Below are positions 22,034 to 32,608 of a stretch of DNA of 64,000 nucleotides, piece by piece. Origin of the DNA: Grifola frondosa (lineage: Eukaryota; Basidiomycota; Agaricomycetes; Polyporales; Grifolaceae); assembly GCA_001683735.1 (NCBI GenBank), contig LUGG01000007.1, positions 1,612,001-1,676,000 of the forward strand, written 5' to 3'. Every line of letters starts with the position of its first letter. Positions within the stretch are counted from its first letter, which is position 1. The position numbers and the translations under genes were made by a program. The notes under the pieces are model-generated. The model was not told where the DNA came from, made no database searches, and was given only the letters and a program-made list of their open reading frames with translations.

Positions 22034-25000
22034 ATGCCTCGAACTGACGACGGAAACTACCACTGCAACTGCGAGGAGCAGTGCAGAGGTTTGTGGGGCA
22101 TAGTCTCGCTCCGTACCCACAGTCGCCACAAGCACCTTCGAGTCGACAACGACCGCAGCAGAGCAACTTGGCAAGACTATCTCAACCATACCGGCAGGGA
22201 GGAATGGCAAGGCTCAATTCGAAGAACTCGCCGAGCTGCTGATACGAGTGTTGCGGAACATCCGACTATTGGATCGGGTCAATTGGTGAGCGTCACTCAT
22301 GTTTGTATTTAATAATTTTTGTAGTTTCGTAGACACAATAAATTAATATACAAGTTGTTATTATAGGAGGAGGCAGCAATGGGTCAAGATCTTGGGAATA
22401 TGAATATTGATTTGCCAGAGGTAATTGATTACTTTCACTACAAAATTTTAATTCATATATTCATTTTTATTTTAGCCGAATTTTCCAGAAAGTACAGATG
22501 AATCTCAAGATGATGAGGTAAGAGTTGGATAAATGTATGATTGAGAGATGTGACTTAAAAGTATTGCATTAGGATGACAATGAGGTATTTATATATTGAT
22601 TTATATAAACAATTCTGATTCATATGCTATAGCAGGAAGAAGAGTTACTAGAGGAGGAAATGATGGGTCCAGAATTCCAAATGTCAATTGATGAGGTGAG
22701 ATTTATGGTTTATTCAAAAATTTATTGCTTAATTGTCCAATAGCTTGCCACGCTTGATCTCAATGAAGCAAGTGCCGACATTCACAGTATTTTCGCTCAA
22801 ACCCAGGAGGATCATCAAGCAGACACCTCTGTTTCAAATGATGAAGAAGATCCCATCGAAATTACAGTGGAGAACATTAAATCTGAAGTGGATGATATTC
22901 GCATTGCAGAGGAATTTAGGGAGCAGCTCAGGACTGCTCAACTCGAGAAAAGTGGTCTGAGCGAGCAGGATATTTTTCGTTTGCGGAATCCAGAGGAGGC
23001 TGAACTTGATATTGATGACCCCATTCTCCGTCTTTCCCTAGACATCTTTTTGGCCGTCAGCAATGCCTCCGAACAGACCTATACGGATGTTCGTGATGCT
23101 CTCATGCGCTATCACCCTCCTGCGAAATCTACTCACACGACAAAATCAAAAGGGTGGTCCGGGACCTTAGTGGGATTGATTCTATGGCCATTGATATGTG
23201 TGTTAACACATGTCTTGCCTATACAGGGCCCTTTGCAGAGATGGACAAATGTCCTCACTGTGGAGAACTTCGCTATGATCCTCTCAAGCTAGGTCAAAAA
23301 ATCCTTGGCAGCAGTTTCATACAATTCTTCCAGGATTTTATTTTCAGGCGCTTCGTCGTTCATCGGAAAACTCGCTGATGATGCAATACCGGCAGAGGGT
23401 CGCAGAGGTTGCCATTCAGGAGCTTCAAAATACAGGCCAACTCCAGGAGTATACCGATCTCTTTCATGGTGTTGACATTCTGGAAGCTATAGCTGAGAAC
23501 AGAATTCGCGGAGGACATGGTTCTCATGTTCTCAGTTGATGGTGCTCAGTTATATCAAAGCAAGCTTTCAGATTGTTGGGTGTATATCTGGATGGTTCTT
23601 GACTATGCCCCAGACATCTCGTTACAAGAAGGAGCATATTATACCTGGTGGCGTTATTCCAGGTCCTTCAAAGCCCAAAAACCTGGACTCATTCTTATTT
23701 CCTGGACTTTACCACATCGCTGCCTTGCAAAATGAAGGAGGTGTTTGGCTATGGGATGCCCTTATCAAGAGCAAATACCAGTCACGTCCGTTCTTAGCTT
23801 TGGCCACTGCCGACTCCTGCTATGGCTATGATCAGTGGAATGGTGGGACATTTTGGGCTTATGGTTGCAGGCTAAAGTGTCAGCAGAAAGGTCGAGAAAG
23901 GAGAATGGCAATCACTACTATCCGCTTGTCTCAAACCTTTGGATCAAGATGTTCCAGGTTCAAACCATGACGATATCAATATTTATAACGTCCAACCTGA
24001 ATCCTTAAAAGAAACTTCAGAAAGGTAAGCAAGCTTGTATTTTTATTATATTATGCTGAGAAATATATTACAGATATGAGTTAAATCTGAAATATCTTTG
24101 CGAGTCCACAGAGCGAAATTACAAGTCTCGTCGCTTGGAGACTGGGATATGCAAACCTTCCATATTCAGTGGCCTTGATCCACGTATCGTCTTTCCATTC
24201 CAGCCATATTTCCAGCCGACCTCATGCACCTTGCATCATTCAACATCACTGATCTCATGGTTAGCCTCTGGCGGGGAACAATGTCCTGGCGATAACAATG
24301 ACAATATCAGATCTTGGGATTTTGCAGTTCTTAGAGATCCTACACTATGGTCATTGCATGGTCAAGAAGTGGCAGCTGCTACTCACATCTTCCAGGGTCA
24401 TTTGATCGCCCACCTCGTAATCCTGCAGAGAAAATCAATAGCGGATACAAAGCTGTTGAATATCTGAACTGGATTTATGGTCTTGCACCTGGCCTCCTTT
24501 ATGGCATCCTTCCCTTCCACTATTGGCAACATTTCTGCAAGCTTGTTTACGGCATTCGTTCTCTTCATCAGCGCTCCATCACCGTGGCGAATGGAGCAAG
24601 CAAGCAGGCACTTGCCGTCTTCATTATGAATTTGAAAAGTTCTATTATCAGCAAAAAGCCAGCCCTTCACTTTTGCCGACAAAGTCTCATGCACTTTCTC
24701 ATCTTGCGACCAGGTGACACGCACAGGTCCACCAATGTATATGACTCAGTTCCCTATGGAGCGTATGCTTGGTGATTGGGCAGCGAAATCAAGCAACACA
24801 CCAATCCTTATGCAAATTCTCTCAGCGGAGTGTGCGACGGGTGCAGGTCAATGCACTTAAAGCTATGGTTCCTAACCTTGACCCATCTCGGGTTTACCCT
24901 ACTATCCACGTGGTTCTTTGGATCTTGGAGATGATATGTTCTTCTCCGTGCAAGAGATTCCAAACGTCAACAAATGCCCCAGAGAGAGCAGGATTATTAG

Positions 25001-25570
25001 GAGTTTTTTTCCAGGAGCTAGTGAAATTGGACACCTGAAATTTGGCGTTGGGCACGTCTCCGCTTACCAACTGGGCAAATTGCTCGATCTATGTGGAAGG
25101 AGTCACTGAAACAGCCAGACAAGTACGAGCAGCAAGGAATGTTAAAGTGAGCACCCATTTCCCACATGCTTCAGCATTATTTATAATTTGTTAGATCCGT
25201 CAAAATGGGGTGGTTTACTTTGGTGAAGTTCAGTATTACTTCCGAGTGAAACCCTACGATCATCTGGAGGCTATCACCCTTGCAATGGTGAAGTTATACA
25301 GTGACCCGGATTCACTTCTTCAAGATGCTTCCTATGGCACAGTGTTATCAGTTACATGGAGAGCAGAACAGGTTGGTTGCAATTAATGTGAAGGAAATTG
25401 AAGCAGTCGTAGGTATGGTTCCACACACACAGGCTCTGGATCGTGCAGTACGCTCTGGCCAAGTCAGTCACATCATGAAACCCGGAGAGAGGTTTTTTGT
25501 AGTTCAGAAGCTTGGCCTTGATGTTACATACATGGCTGGGATCACTGAGAGTATTACACTGCACTCCTAA
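22034..25570 (+). mobile_element. Tnp2-family (CACTA/EnSpm-type) transposase gene, frame-disrupted
   Basis: The encoded protein matches the basidiomycete Tnp2 transposase layout. It starts at 22034 with a Cys/His stretch (YHCNCEEQCRG, then SLRTHSRHKH). An acidic region follows, then the core: MAIDMCVNTCLAYTGPFAE with CPHCGELRYDP (23190-23290), MVLMFSVDGAQLYQSKLSDC (about 23517), PGGVIPGPSKPKNLDSFLF with GLYHIAALQ (about 23650-23730), RPFLALATADS, KPSIFSGLDPR (about 24150), FDRPPRNPAEKINSGYKA (about 24400-24455), GLLYGILPFHYW and SQRSVRRVQVNALKAMVP (about 24815-24870). The end at 25570 is MKPGERFFVVQKLGLDV plus about 20 residues. Small introns interrupt the 5' part (22300-22740). Several frame changes break the core (for example near 23620 and 23880), so the copy may be dead, though sequence error is widespread in this window. 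I could not find its own terminal repeats. Confidence 0.85.
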
Positions 25571-25784
25571 CTGACCAAATGCTCATGTATCTTCTCAGCC
25601 ATATTACCTCTCGTTATGATTAACATGCATGCCTTTTCACACTTCATATCATAGGCTCATGATAGCAGGATGGATATTAACCATTGTAACTTACATGATG
25701 ATACAATCGGGTACATAACTGACATATCAGAAGGGTCTGTGCATGTAGAGTAACATTACATCAAACCGCCACACCACTACTACG
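25571..25784. other. Spacer between Tnp2 and the minisatellite
   Basis: About 210 bp of AT-rich sequence after the transposase stop, without any coding signal; probably the transposase 3' flank. Confidence 0.4.
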
Positions 25785-28455
25785 AACAGAAGGTGGACAC
25801 GGAGATGATCTCGATGACAGAACATGACGGCAAACAGTGGATGCAGGCGGGGATAGCGGTGAGCGAGAGACGTGCGGGGACACAGTGTTGATGACGAGAG
25901 GTGGACGCGGGCGTAAAACGTGGTGAGCAGGAGGTGGACGCGGGCAGATGGTTGATGACGGGAGGTGGACGCGGGGGGGCGGAGCAGTGAGCGGGAGGTG
26001 GACGCGGGCAGGTGTGGCAGCGAGCGGGAGGTGTAGACGGGCAGAGCGTTGACGACGGGAGGTGTATGAGGGCGGGTGAAGCGGTGAGCGGGAGGTGCGC
26101 GCGGCCAGTGTCGACGACGGGGTGAGCGGGAGGCGCGCGCCGCCGGCGGGCGGAGTGTTGACACGGGAGGTGTATGCGGGCGGGCGTAGCAGCGAGCGGG
26201 AGGTGCGCACGGCCAGAGTGTTGACGACGGGAGGTGTACGCGGGCGGGCATAGCAGCGAACGGGAGGTGTATGCGGGCGGGTGCGCAGGCAGAGTGCTGA
26301 TGACGGGAGGTGTCCGCGGGGGGCGGAGTAGTGAGCGGGAGGCGTACGCGGGCGGGTGTGGCAGCGAGCGGGAGGTGTAGACGGGCAGAGCGTTGACGAC
26401 GGGAGGTGTACGAGGGCGGGTGAAGCGGTGAGCGAGAGGTGCGCGCGGCCAGAGTGTCGACGACGGAGTGAGCGGGAGGCGCGTGCGGACATAGTGTTGA
26501 AGACGGGAGGTGTATGCGGGCGGGCATAGCAGCGAGCGGGAGGTGCGCACGGCCAGAGTGTTGACGACGGGAGGTGTACGCGGGCGGGCATAGCAGCGAG
26601 CGGGAGGTGTATGCGGGCGGGTGCGCAGGCAGAGTGCTGATGACGGGAGGTGTCCGCGGGGGCGGAGTAGTGAGCGGGAGGCGTACGCGGGCGGGTGTGG
26701 CAGCGAGCGGGAGGTGTAGACGGGCAGAGCGTTGACGACGGGAGGTGTACGCGGGCGGGCATAGCAGCGAGCGGGAGGTGTATGCGGGCGGGTGCGCAGG
26801 CAGAGTGCTGATGACGGGAGGTGTCCGCGGGGCGGCAGTAGTGAGCGGGAGGCGTACGCGGGCGGGTGTGGCAGCGAGCGGGAGGTGTAGACGGGCAGAG
26901 CGTTGACGACGGGAGGTGTACGAGGGCGGGTGAAGCGGTGAGCGGGAGGTGCGCACGGCCAGAGTGTTGACGACGGGAGGTGTACGCGGGCGGGCATAGC
27001 AGCGAGCGGGAGGTGTACGCGGGCGGGTATGGCAGCGAGCGGGTGGTGTAGACGGGCAGAGCGTTGACGACGGGAGGTGTATGAGGGCGGGTGAAGCGGT
27101 GAGCGGGAGGTGCGCGCGGCCAGAGTGTCGACGACGGAGTGAGCGGGAGGCGCGTGCGGACATAGTGTTGAAGACGGGCGGGCGGGCGTAGCAGCGAGCG
27201 GGAGGTGCGCACGGCCAGACTGTTGACGACGGGAGGTGTACGAGGGCGGGTGAAGCGGTGAGCGGGAGGTGCGCGCGGCCAGAGTGTCGACGACGGGGTG
27301 AGCGGGAGGCGCGCGCGGGCAGATGGTTGATGACGGGAGGTGGACGCGGGGGGGCGGAGCAGTGAGCGGGAGGTGGACGCGGGCAGGTGTGGCAGCGAGC
27401 GGGAGGTGTAGACGGGCAGAGCGTTGACGACGGGAGGTGTACGAGGGCGGGTGAAGCGGTGAGCGGGGGTGCGCGCGGCCAGAGTGTTGACGACGGAGTG
27501 AGCGGGAGGCGCGCGCGGCAGGCGGGCGGAGTGTTGACGACGGGAGGTGTCTGTGGGACAGTGTCGACGACGGAGTGAGCGGGAGGCATGCGCGGACATA
27601 GTGTTGAAGACGGGAGGTGTATGCGGGCGGGCATAGCAGCGAGCGGGAGGCAGTAGGGACGGGCAGAGTGTTGACGGGAGGTGGACGCGTATGGTGACTG
27701 CAGAATGTGGATGCGGGCGGGGTAGCGGTGAGCGGGAGGTGCGTGCAGGCAGAGTGTTGACGACTAGAGATGGACGCGGGCGGGCGGAGTGTTGACGACG
27801 GGAGGTGGACGCGTGGGTGTATGGTGACGGTAGAAGGTGGACGCGGGTGGGGATAGCGGTGAGCGGAAGGCGCGTGCGGACATAGCGTTGACGACGGGAG
27901 GTGTACGCGGGCGGGCATAGCAGCGAGCGGGAGGTGTGCGCAGGCAGAGTGCTGGTGACGGGAGGTGTCCGCGGGGGGCGGAGTAGTGAGCGGGAGGTGT
28001 ACGCGGGCGGGTGTGGCAGCGAGCGGGAGGTGCGCACGGCCAGAGTGTTGACGACGGGAGGTGTACGAGGGCGGGTGAAGCGGTGAGCGGGAGGCGCGCG
28101 CGGACATAGTGTTGATGACGAGAGGTGGACGCGGGCCGGCGAAGCTGTGAGCGGGAGGTGTGAACGGGCAGAGTGTTGACGACGGGAGGTGTACGCGGGC
28201 GGGCATAGCAGCGAGCGGGAGGTGCATGGGGACACAGTGTTGATGACGGGAGACGCGTGGTGTACGGTGACAGTAGAAGGTGGACGCGGGCAGGGATAGC
28301 AGGGAGCGGGAGGCGCGCGCGGACACGGTCTTGATGACGGAAAGTGGACGCGGGCACCGGCTTGATGATAGACGGTAGATGCGGGGACAGTCTTGACGAC
28401 GGAAGGTGGACGCGGGCGGGCATAGCAGTGAGCGGGACGTGCGCGCAGGCAACTG
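25785..28455. repeat. 2.7 kb G-rich minisatellite array
   Basis: The array is built from variants of the word GGGAGGTG (or GGGAGGCG), recurring every roughly 28-45 bp. Two alternating block types pair into a higher unit of about 64 bp: GTTGACGACGGGAGGTGTAC with a GCGGGCGGGCATAGCA tail, then GCGAGCGGGAGGTGCGCAC with GGCCAGAGT. Longer blocks recur as well (for example around 26262, 26600 and 26780). G is concentrated on the plus strand in closely spaced GGG runs. The minus strand has almost no stop codons, so three frames read open for 600-900 codons with Pro/Ser/Ala/Thr/His repeats; I treat these as artefacts. Confidence 0.93.
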
Positions 28456-28823
28456 CGTGACCATCCGGATGGGATCAAGGGACCGCCTCTCCATAGATGG
28501 GGATAGATCATGGATGGCAAACTGCCATACCATCACTGGGTTGGGACTGCTGGCATGCAGTCATGGCTGGGAGTCATTGATCGGGGTGGATCATGGCCAG
28601 GAACTTGCCATGCCGCCGGGATGGGATTGAGGACCGCGCATAGCACAATTGGGAGACCGTCGTGCCATCACTAGGTATACGGGAGTATTGGGGAGTATTG
28701 AGTGACTTCCTGGCTGGGAAACCACCGCACTGCACTAGGAGGTGGTATCCTACCGACACACCGAAGTGTTTATCAAAACATTGCACCAGATTGTAACAAA
28801 AGACACTCACCATGTTTCAGAAT
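28456..28823. repeat. Degenerate GGAT-rich repeat region
   Basis: It carries imperfect direct repeats: GGATGGGATCAAGGGACCGC (28467) and GGGATGGGATTGAGGACCGC (about 28619); GATCATGG copies near 28507 and 28590; CCATCACT near 28531 and 28667; and a tandem GGGAGTATTG pair near 28681-28700. No gene is visible. It abuts the inverted-repeat element that begins at 28824. Confidence 0.55.
28821..28823. repeat. Left target-site duplication AAT
   Basis: AAT directly precedes the left terminal inverted repeat and is repeated directly after the right one (30275-30277). Three-base duplications are typical of CACTA/EnSpm insertions. Confidence 0.7.
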
Positions 28824-28858
28824 CACTGCGGTCCCCACGAATTGTCCAAGTCGGGATT
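28824..28858 (+). repeat. Left terminal inverted repeat
   Basis: It begins CACTGCGGTCCCC, then ACGAATTGTCC, and ends GGGATT. It pairs with 30240-30274 in reverse complement at 27 of 35 positions. Confidence 0.8.
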
Positions 28859-30239
28859 TGCGAGAGATCGAGGTCAAATCCGAGGAAGATCCGGGGCCGG
28901 CTAGGCGCCATAAGCCATTTAGGATAAGCTCTGGAAGGACAACCAATCCAACAGGATTATGACGGGCTACGAGTGATATCCGCGTGTCGTGATCAGCGTC
29001 GAATCCTGCTTATAGTACTTAAGATTCCTTGTATATCCTGGCCCGGAGTATGATCCGCATATCCTCAGGATTTGCCTCGGCTTTAAGTACGATAGAATTG
29101 ATTGTTGTACTACCTACGACATTGAATAAAATGTAGCTTTCTACCGCTGTCAAGCCTCGGAAGGCATATCAACGAGCTATGCAACATGGGATACTGGCTC
29201 ATGCAATCCCCGTGCATCCCCCACCCCTCCACTTGCCCGTACCCGCTGTCCATCCACTCGCATAACCAGCTCTCAAGACAGCCCCAGACCCGCACTGCGA
29301 GAGGCCATTCGACGTGTTCCTAATTAATGTAGAGGACAATGACATAGTGAGTATTTCGTGTCATTCGACAGCAAATGTACTACTGACCTTGCAGGACATG
29401 CCCGAAATCGCGCACAGTCCAGCGGCGTGCATTCAGTTGGGCCGTCGTGGAGATGTCGCGAAGTTGGGGGCCTAGCGAGCAGGTCAGTCTAGTAAGTGTG
29501 CTGCGCACATACGCCGCACTCGGAGGAATGTGAGAATACACCGCATGAACAACTAGTGGACAAAACACCTATGATGATGTTGCACACGTCATTGATGTTC
29601 ACGATGGCACGTCGCTGCGGTGCGTGCGCGTCAGCGCTTCAATTCGTCGACGTGCAGCCTGTAGTGTTGGCTCAGCAATGTGTACATACGAGAGGTACAT
29701 GTGGGCACACCTGATGACATCGATGAACTCATGCTGCGAGTGCCACGACAGAAATATCTACAAGAAAATCGTGAAAGAAGTCAGTGTTTTGCGCTGCGAG
29801 AGAGCACACATCAGCTCATTGTATGCGGTGACATACATACGCACCACATGCTGCAGCACGATTGGAACCTGTGCGAGAGATTGATGGGGTGAGAGAAGAA
29901 GGTTGGCTGTGCCCGATGACGAAGACCAAAGTTAATTTATAAGTACACTTAGGCAATCCTGGGCCATGCTAGGGTCCGGATTCAAATAATAGCCCAGCAG
30001 AACAATGGGATATTGTCACAATCCCCCCATTATCCTGTGCACAGGAAATATCAGTTATTTCAGTCGAGCTAAAGTCGGGATTGGCGAAGAGGTAATTATC
30101 ATGGTCTTATTCGGGATGAGATTGACGGTGTAGCCTGACAGAATCCGCGCTTAGGAGATTGAATATAGCTTATGCAGATACATTCGTGATATGCGTGGGA
30201 TTGGCGCGGGATTCCGGGATAATTGTCCAATCTCCCTCC

Positions 30240-30274
30240 AATCCTGACCAGGCCAATTCCAGGGTTCCGCAGTG
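30240..30274 (-). repeat. Right terminal inverted repeat
   Basis: Read on the minus strand it begins CACTGCGGAACCC, then TGGAATTGGCC, and ends AGGATT; this is the partner of 28824-28858. Confidence 0.8.
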
Positions 30275-30277
30275 AAT
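30275..30277. repeat. Right target-site duplication AAT
   Basis: AAT directly follows the right terminal inverted repeat and matches the three bases before the left one. Confidence 0.7.
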
Positions 30278-30915
30278 GCTGAGATCAGCTAGCTACAGAC
30301 TGGGATTCGTCATTACACAACTTAGTGGATTTCCTACCTCTCATACGTACCCTTTGGGTATCAGGACACCGTCTGCGGACATTACAAGTATGTTGTGTAC
30401 TGAGAAGAATAGCCTACTTATGTAATCATGTACATTGGAAAGATTAATATTATAGACGGACACGCGAATTCGAGGTACTTTCGAATGTCATGTGATCAAA
30501 GAAATCAACGCGATTCCAGCTTAGCGAATCTTTGGCAAATATTGCTTTATTATGCTATATTTATCGGCGCTTTTCTTCTCGGCAATTTGGCGTGCTTGGT
30601 GGTGTTAGATTCCGGGCGAGCGGATTCTCAAGGGCAATATTCAATGTTCGTTAATCCTGATGCCGAGTTTTGGAACAGTGAACCCTGGCCAACTTGGCTT
30701 CCATGACAAAATTGATATTTTCAATATTTGTTAACATTAGAACCCGCGCATTTAGGTTTTTCAGAATCTTCTGAAGGCACCAGGGGAAGTTATAGAAAGC
30801 AAATCGCTATGAAGAACTGTTTGGCTCACACAATTCCACATCCGCGGAGTACATTAAGCATATTAATTCCGATCCGAGAAGTTGAGTAAGAAGCAATGAC
30901 CACGGCCAGCGCATC
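30278..30915. other. Spacer right of the transposon, with one small unassigned frame
   Basis: AT-rich DNA. A 92-codon frame at 30428-30706 (plus) has a hydrophobic stretch (LLYYAIFIGAFLLGN) and an acidic/Trp-rich end. I recognise no family and see no splice or context support, so I do not call it a gene. Confidence 0.4.
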
Positions 30916-32087
30916 TCAGATGGCAAGAAAGTCCGACTCCTCCTCGAACAGTATATCTAAAAACTTGAAGAACGACGGAGCAGGAAAACCGACGACGTTC
31001 TGATAGTCACCGTCCACTTTGCGGACAAGTATTCCGCCGAGACCCTGGCAATCAGGCCAGAGTAAGTGCGTCGGTTCGCGGGCCGAGTAAGAATAGAAAT
31101 CCTACAGACCTGTACAGCGAAGCCGCCTGCGCGGTCGAGACCTTCGCCGCTCGCGACGTACGCATCTAGGAGCTCCTGCGAGTTGTCGGCGAAGTAGACG
31201 AGCGTACGCTCCTCTATTGACCTTCCAACAGTACTCCTCAGTAGCGGCGCGGGAGGAGCCTGCAGCCCGTGCACTTACTTGATCTTGTACCCCGGAGCTT
31301 CTAGCACGGGGAAGACTGCGCTGATCGTGAGTCCTGACGTGGAGCTGTGAGCGGGAAGCGCGTACCAAGAGAGACACCGGTGACGACCTCGCACACGCCA
31401 CCGTTCAGGTCGAGCAGCATGCGAAGGTTGTCCTCCTTCGAGAGTGGCTTCTCGAGAAGGTCTTGGGAGACGGAGGGCTGGTCGACGAAGGTCGGGTCAC
31501 TTGAGAGACCGGGCGTGAGGTGTGTCAGAACGACGGTATCAGCTGTGGAGAGACTGGCATGAGAGAACGAAGGGGCTTTAGACGGTAGAACGGACCTCCT
31601 ATAACGAGGTCTGGTGCATCGTCGGGATTCTCGTGCTGGACGGCGGGAGTTTAGCATGCTACGATACCGCGTAGTTCGTCGCGTGTGCGGAACATGAGAA
31701 TGAGAGACACTTACCACCAGCCGCTCATATACTTCCACCGCCTTGTGCGTCGCGGTCGCCACGGGATACTCGTGTGCATCCTCAAACGAGCTGAATGGCA
31801 GTGTCTCCTCGAACGTCGACGGGATGATCTCCGGCGCGAGACCCTATCCAGGGCACATACACAATGGATGCAGGAGGACACAAACGGGTCAGGAGGGGGC
31901 TCCCAGAGTGCACAGATCATCCGAGATGACCCACAAAGGTTTGGAGGATCTCTTTCCGCCGCGGACTGGCAGAGGCGAGGACGACGCGCTTTCCGACAAG
32001 TTTCTCCAGCGAGGGGAGGCGCAGGGCGTGCGGGAGCACGCAGTTATGCTCAGGAAGGGTAACCTTCTTTGAACTGAAGAGATTCAT
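30916..32087 (-). CDS. Maf-family nucleoside triphosphate pyrophosphatase (ASMTL-like)
   Basis: Maf proteins hydrolyse non-canonical or modified nucleoside triphosphates (dTTP, UTP, m5UTP and similar) to monophosphates, a house-cleaning role. The N-terminal exon gives LVGKRVVLASASPRRKEIL (the SxSPRR nucleotide-binding motif, about 31950-32010), the next EIIPSTFEETLPFSSFED (about 31780-31835). Further exons give a GADTVVLTHL segment (about 31530), LEKPLSKEDNLRMLLDLNGG and VCEVVTGVS (about 31375-31470), then SIEERTLVYFADNSQELLDA with YVASGEGLDRAGGFAVQ (31100-31235), and VVGFPAP near the end. The protein stops at 30916 after an acidic tail. The start at 32087 is the ATG closest to the fold that leaves a normal short leader; an in-frame ATG at 32138 is possible. 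Confidence 0.92.
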
Positions 32088-32608
32088 TTTGGTCGATGAA
32101 ACGTTGTGAACTCTGTATAGTACGCTTACGCTGCTCACAATTCATCTTAAATAAATTCAATACACTTATAATATCTATTTATTCAAATATATCCGAGTCT
32201 AGCATCGGTGCGCAAAATACTACAATTCTGCAGCCGAACCAACCACATCGCAAATCGTTATGGACAGACACAGACAGGTTCGTAAGATGGAAACCCAAAA
32301 AATGAATCCATGAACGCTGCTCAGTCTCTCGTTCCGTCGAATGCGCTATCTGAGTCCCGTCACTTATAGCATTGGACTAAACACAGAACTAGAGTCTTAT
32401 TGATAGGCAGATTAAGAGACATTGTGCGCGATAGCGGGCGAGAAAGTCCTCACTTTAAAGCCTTTGCGTGCTCGATGCACGCTAGTGCGAGATCGAATGC
32501 GCGATCTCATGATCGCGAGTGGCACGGAGTGGCACACCGAGTACTTAAGGGCAGCATCCCCAAGCCTCTCGTCTTGTCTTGCGCCGCTCGAACTGCCCAT
32601 AACCCTCC
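32088..32608. other. Promoter region of the first 2OG oxygenase
   Basis: Divergent spacer between Maf and the oxygenase. AT-rich in 32100-32260, then GC-richer. It contains the palindromic element at 32501-32516 and a TATA-like AGTACTTAAGG at about 32540, both shared with the second oxygenase. Confidence 0.5.
32501..32516. promoter_or_regulatory. Inverted repeat GCGATC-TCAT-GATCGC upstream of oxygenase copy 1
   Basis: A perfect 6-bp inverted repeat with a 4-nt spacer, 108 bp before the ATG and followed by GAGTGGCAC. The same arrangement, with one spacer change, stands before oxygenase copy 2 (34896). Conservation within otherwise diverged promoters suggests a factor-binding site. Confidence 0.5.

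Larger units (their letters stand above)
28824..30274. mobile_element. Non-autonomous CACTA-like DNA transposon (1451 bp)
   Basis: The two ends are inverted repeats that start CACTGCGG; 27 of the first 35 bases match without gaps, and similarity continues to about 47 bases. The element is flanked by the direct 3-bp repeat AAT. Both end zones (28850-29075 and 29950-30265) are dense in GGAT/ATCC words, in keeping with subterminal transposase-binding repeats of this superfamily, while the centre (29100-29940) is not. AATTGTCC with CAA occurs in both end zones. There is no transposase frame; open frames at 29110-29892 match nothing I recognise. A Tnp2 transposase at 22.0-25.6 kb is a candidate source of mobilising activity, which is inference. 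Confidence 0.78.

Noticed and set aside
22034..25570. Tnp2 frame breaks taken as proof of an inactive transposon
   Set aside because: The same kind of breaks occurs in essential genes in this window, so activity cannot be judged from them.
25785..28455. CRISPR-like alternation of repeat and spacer
   Set aside because: Units are imperfect, vary in spacing and have no unique spacers; a eukaryotic minisatellite explains the pattern.
25727..28536. Three very long overlapping minus-strand open frames (about 635, 919 and 918 codons)
   Set aside because: They arise because the G-rich minisatellite has almost no stop codons on its complement. Three phases being open at once with Pro/Ser/Thr/His repeats indicates composition, not coding.
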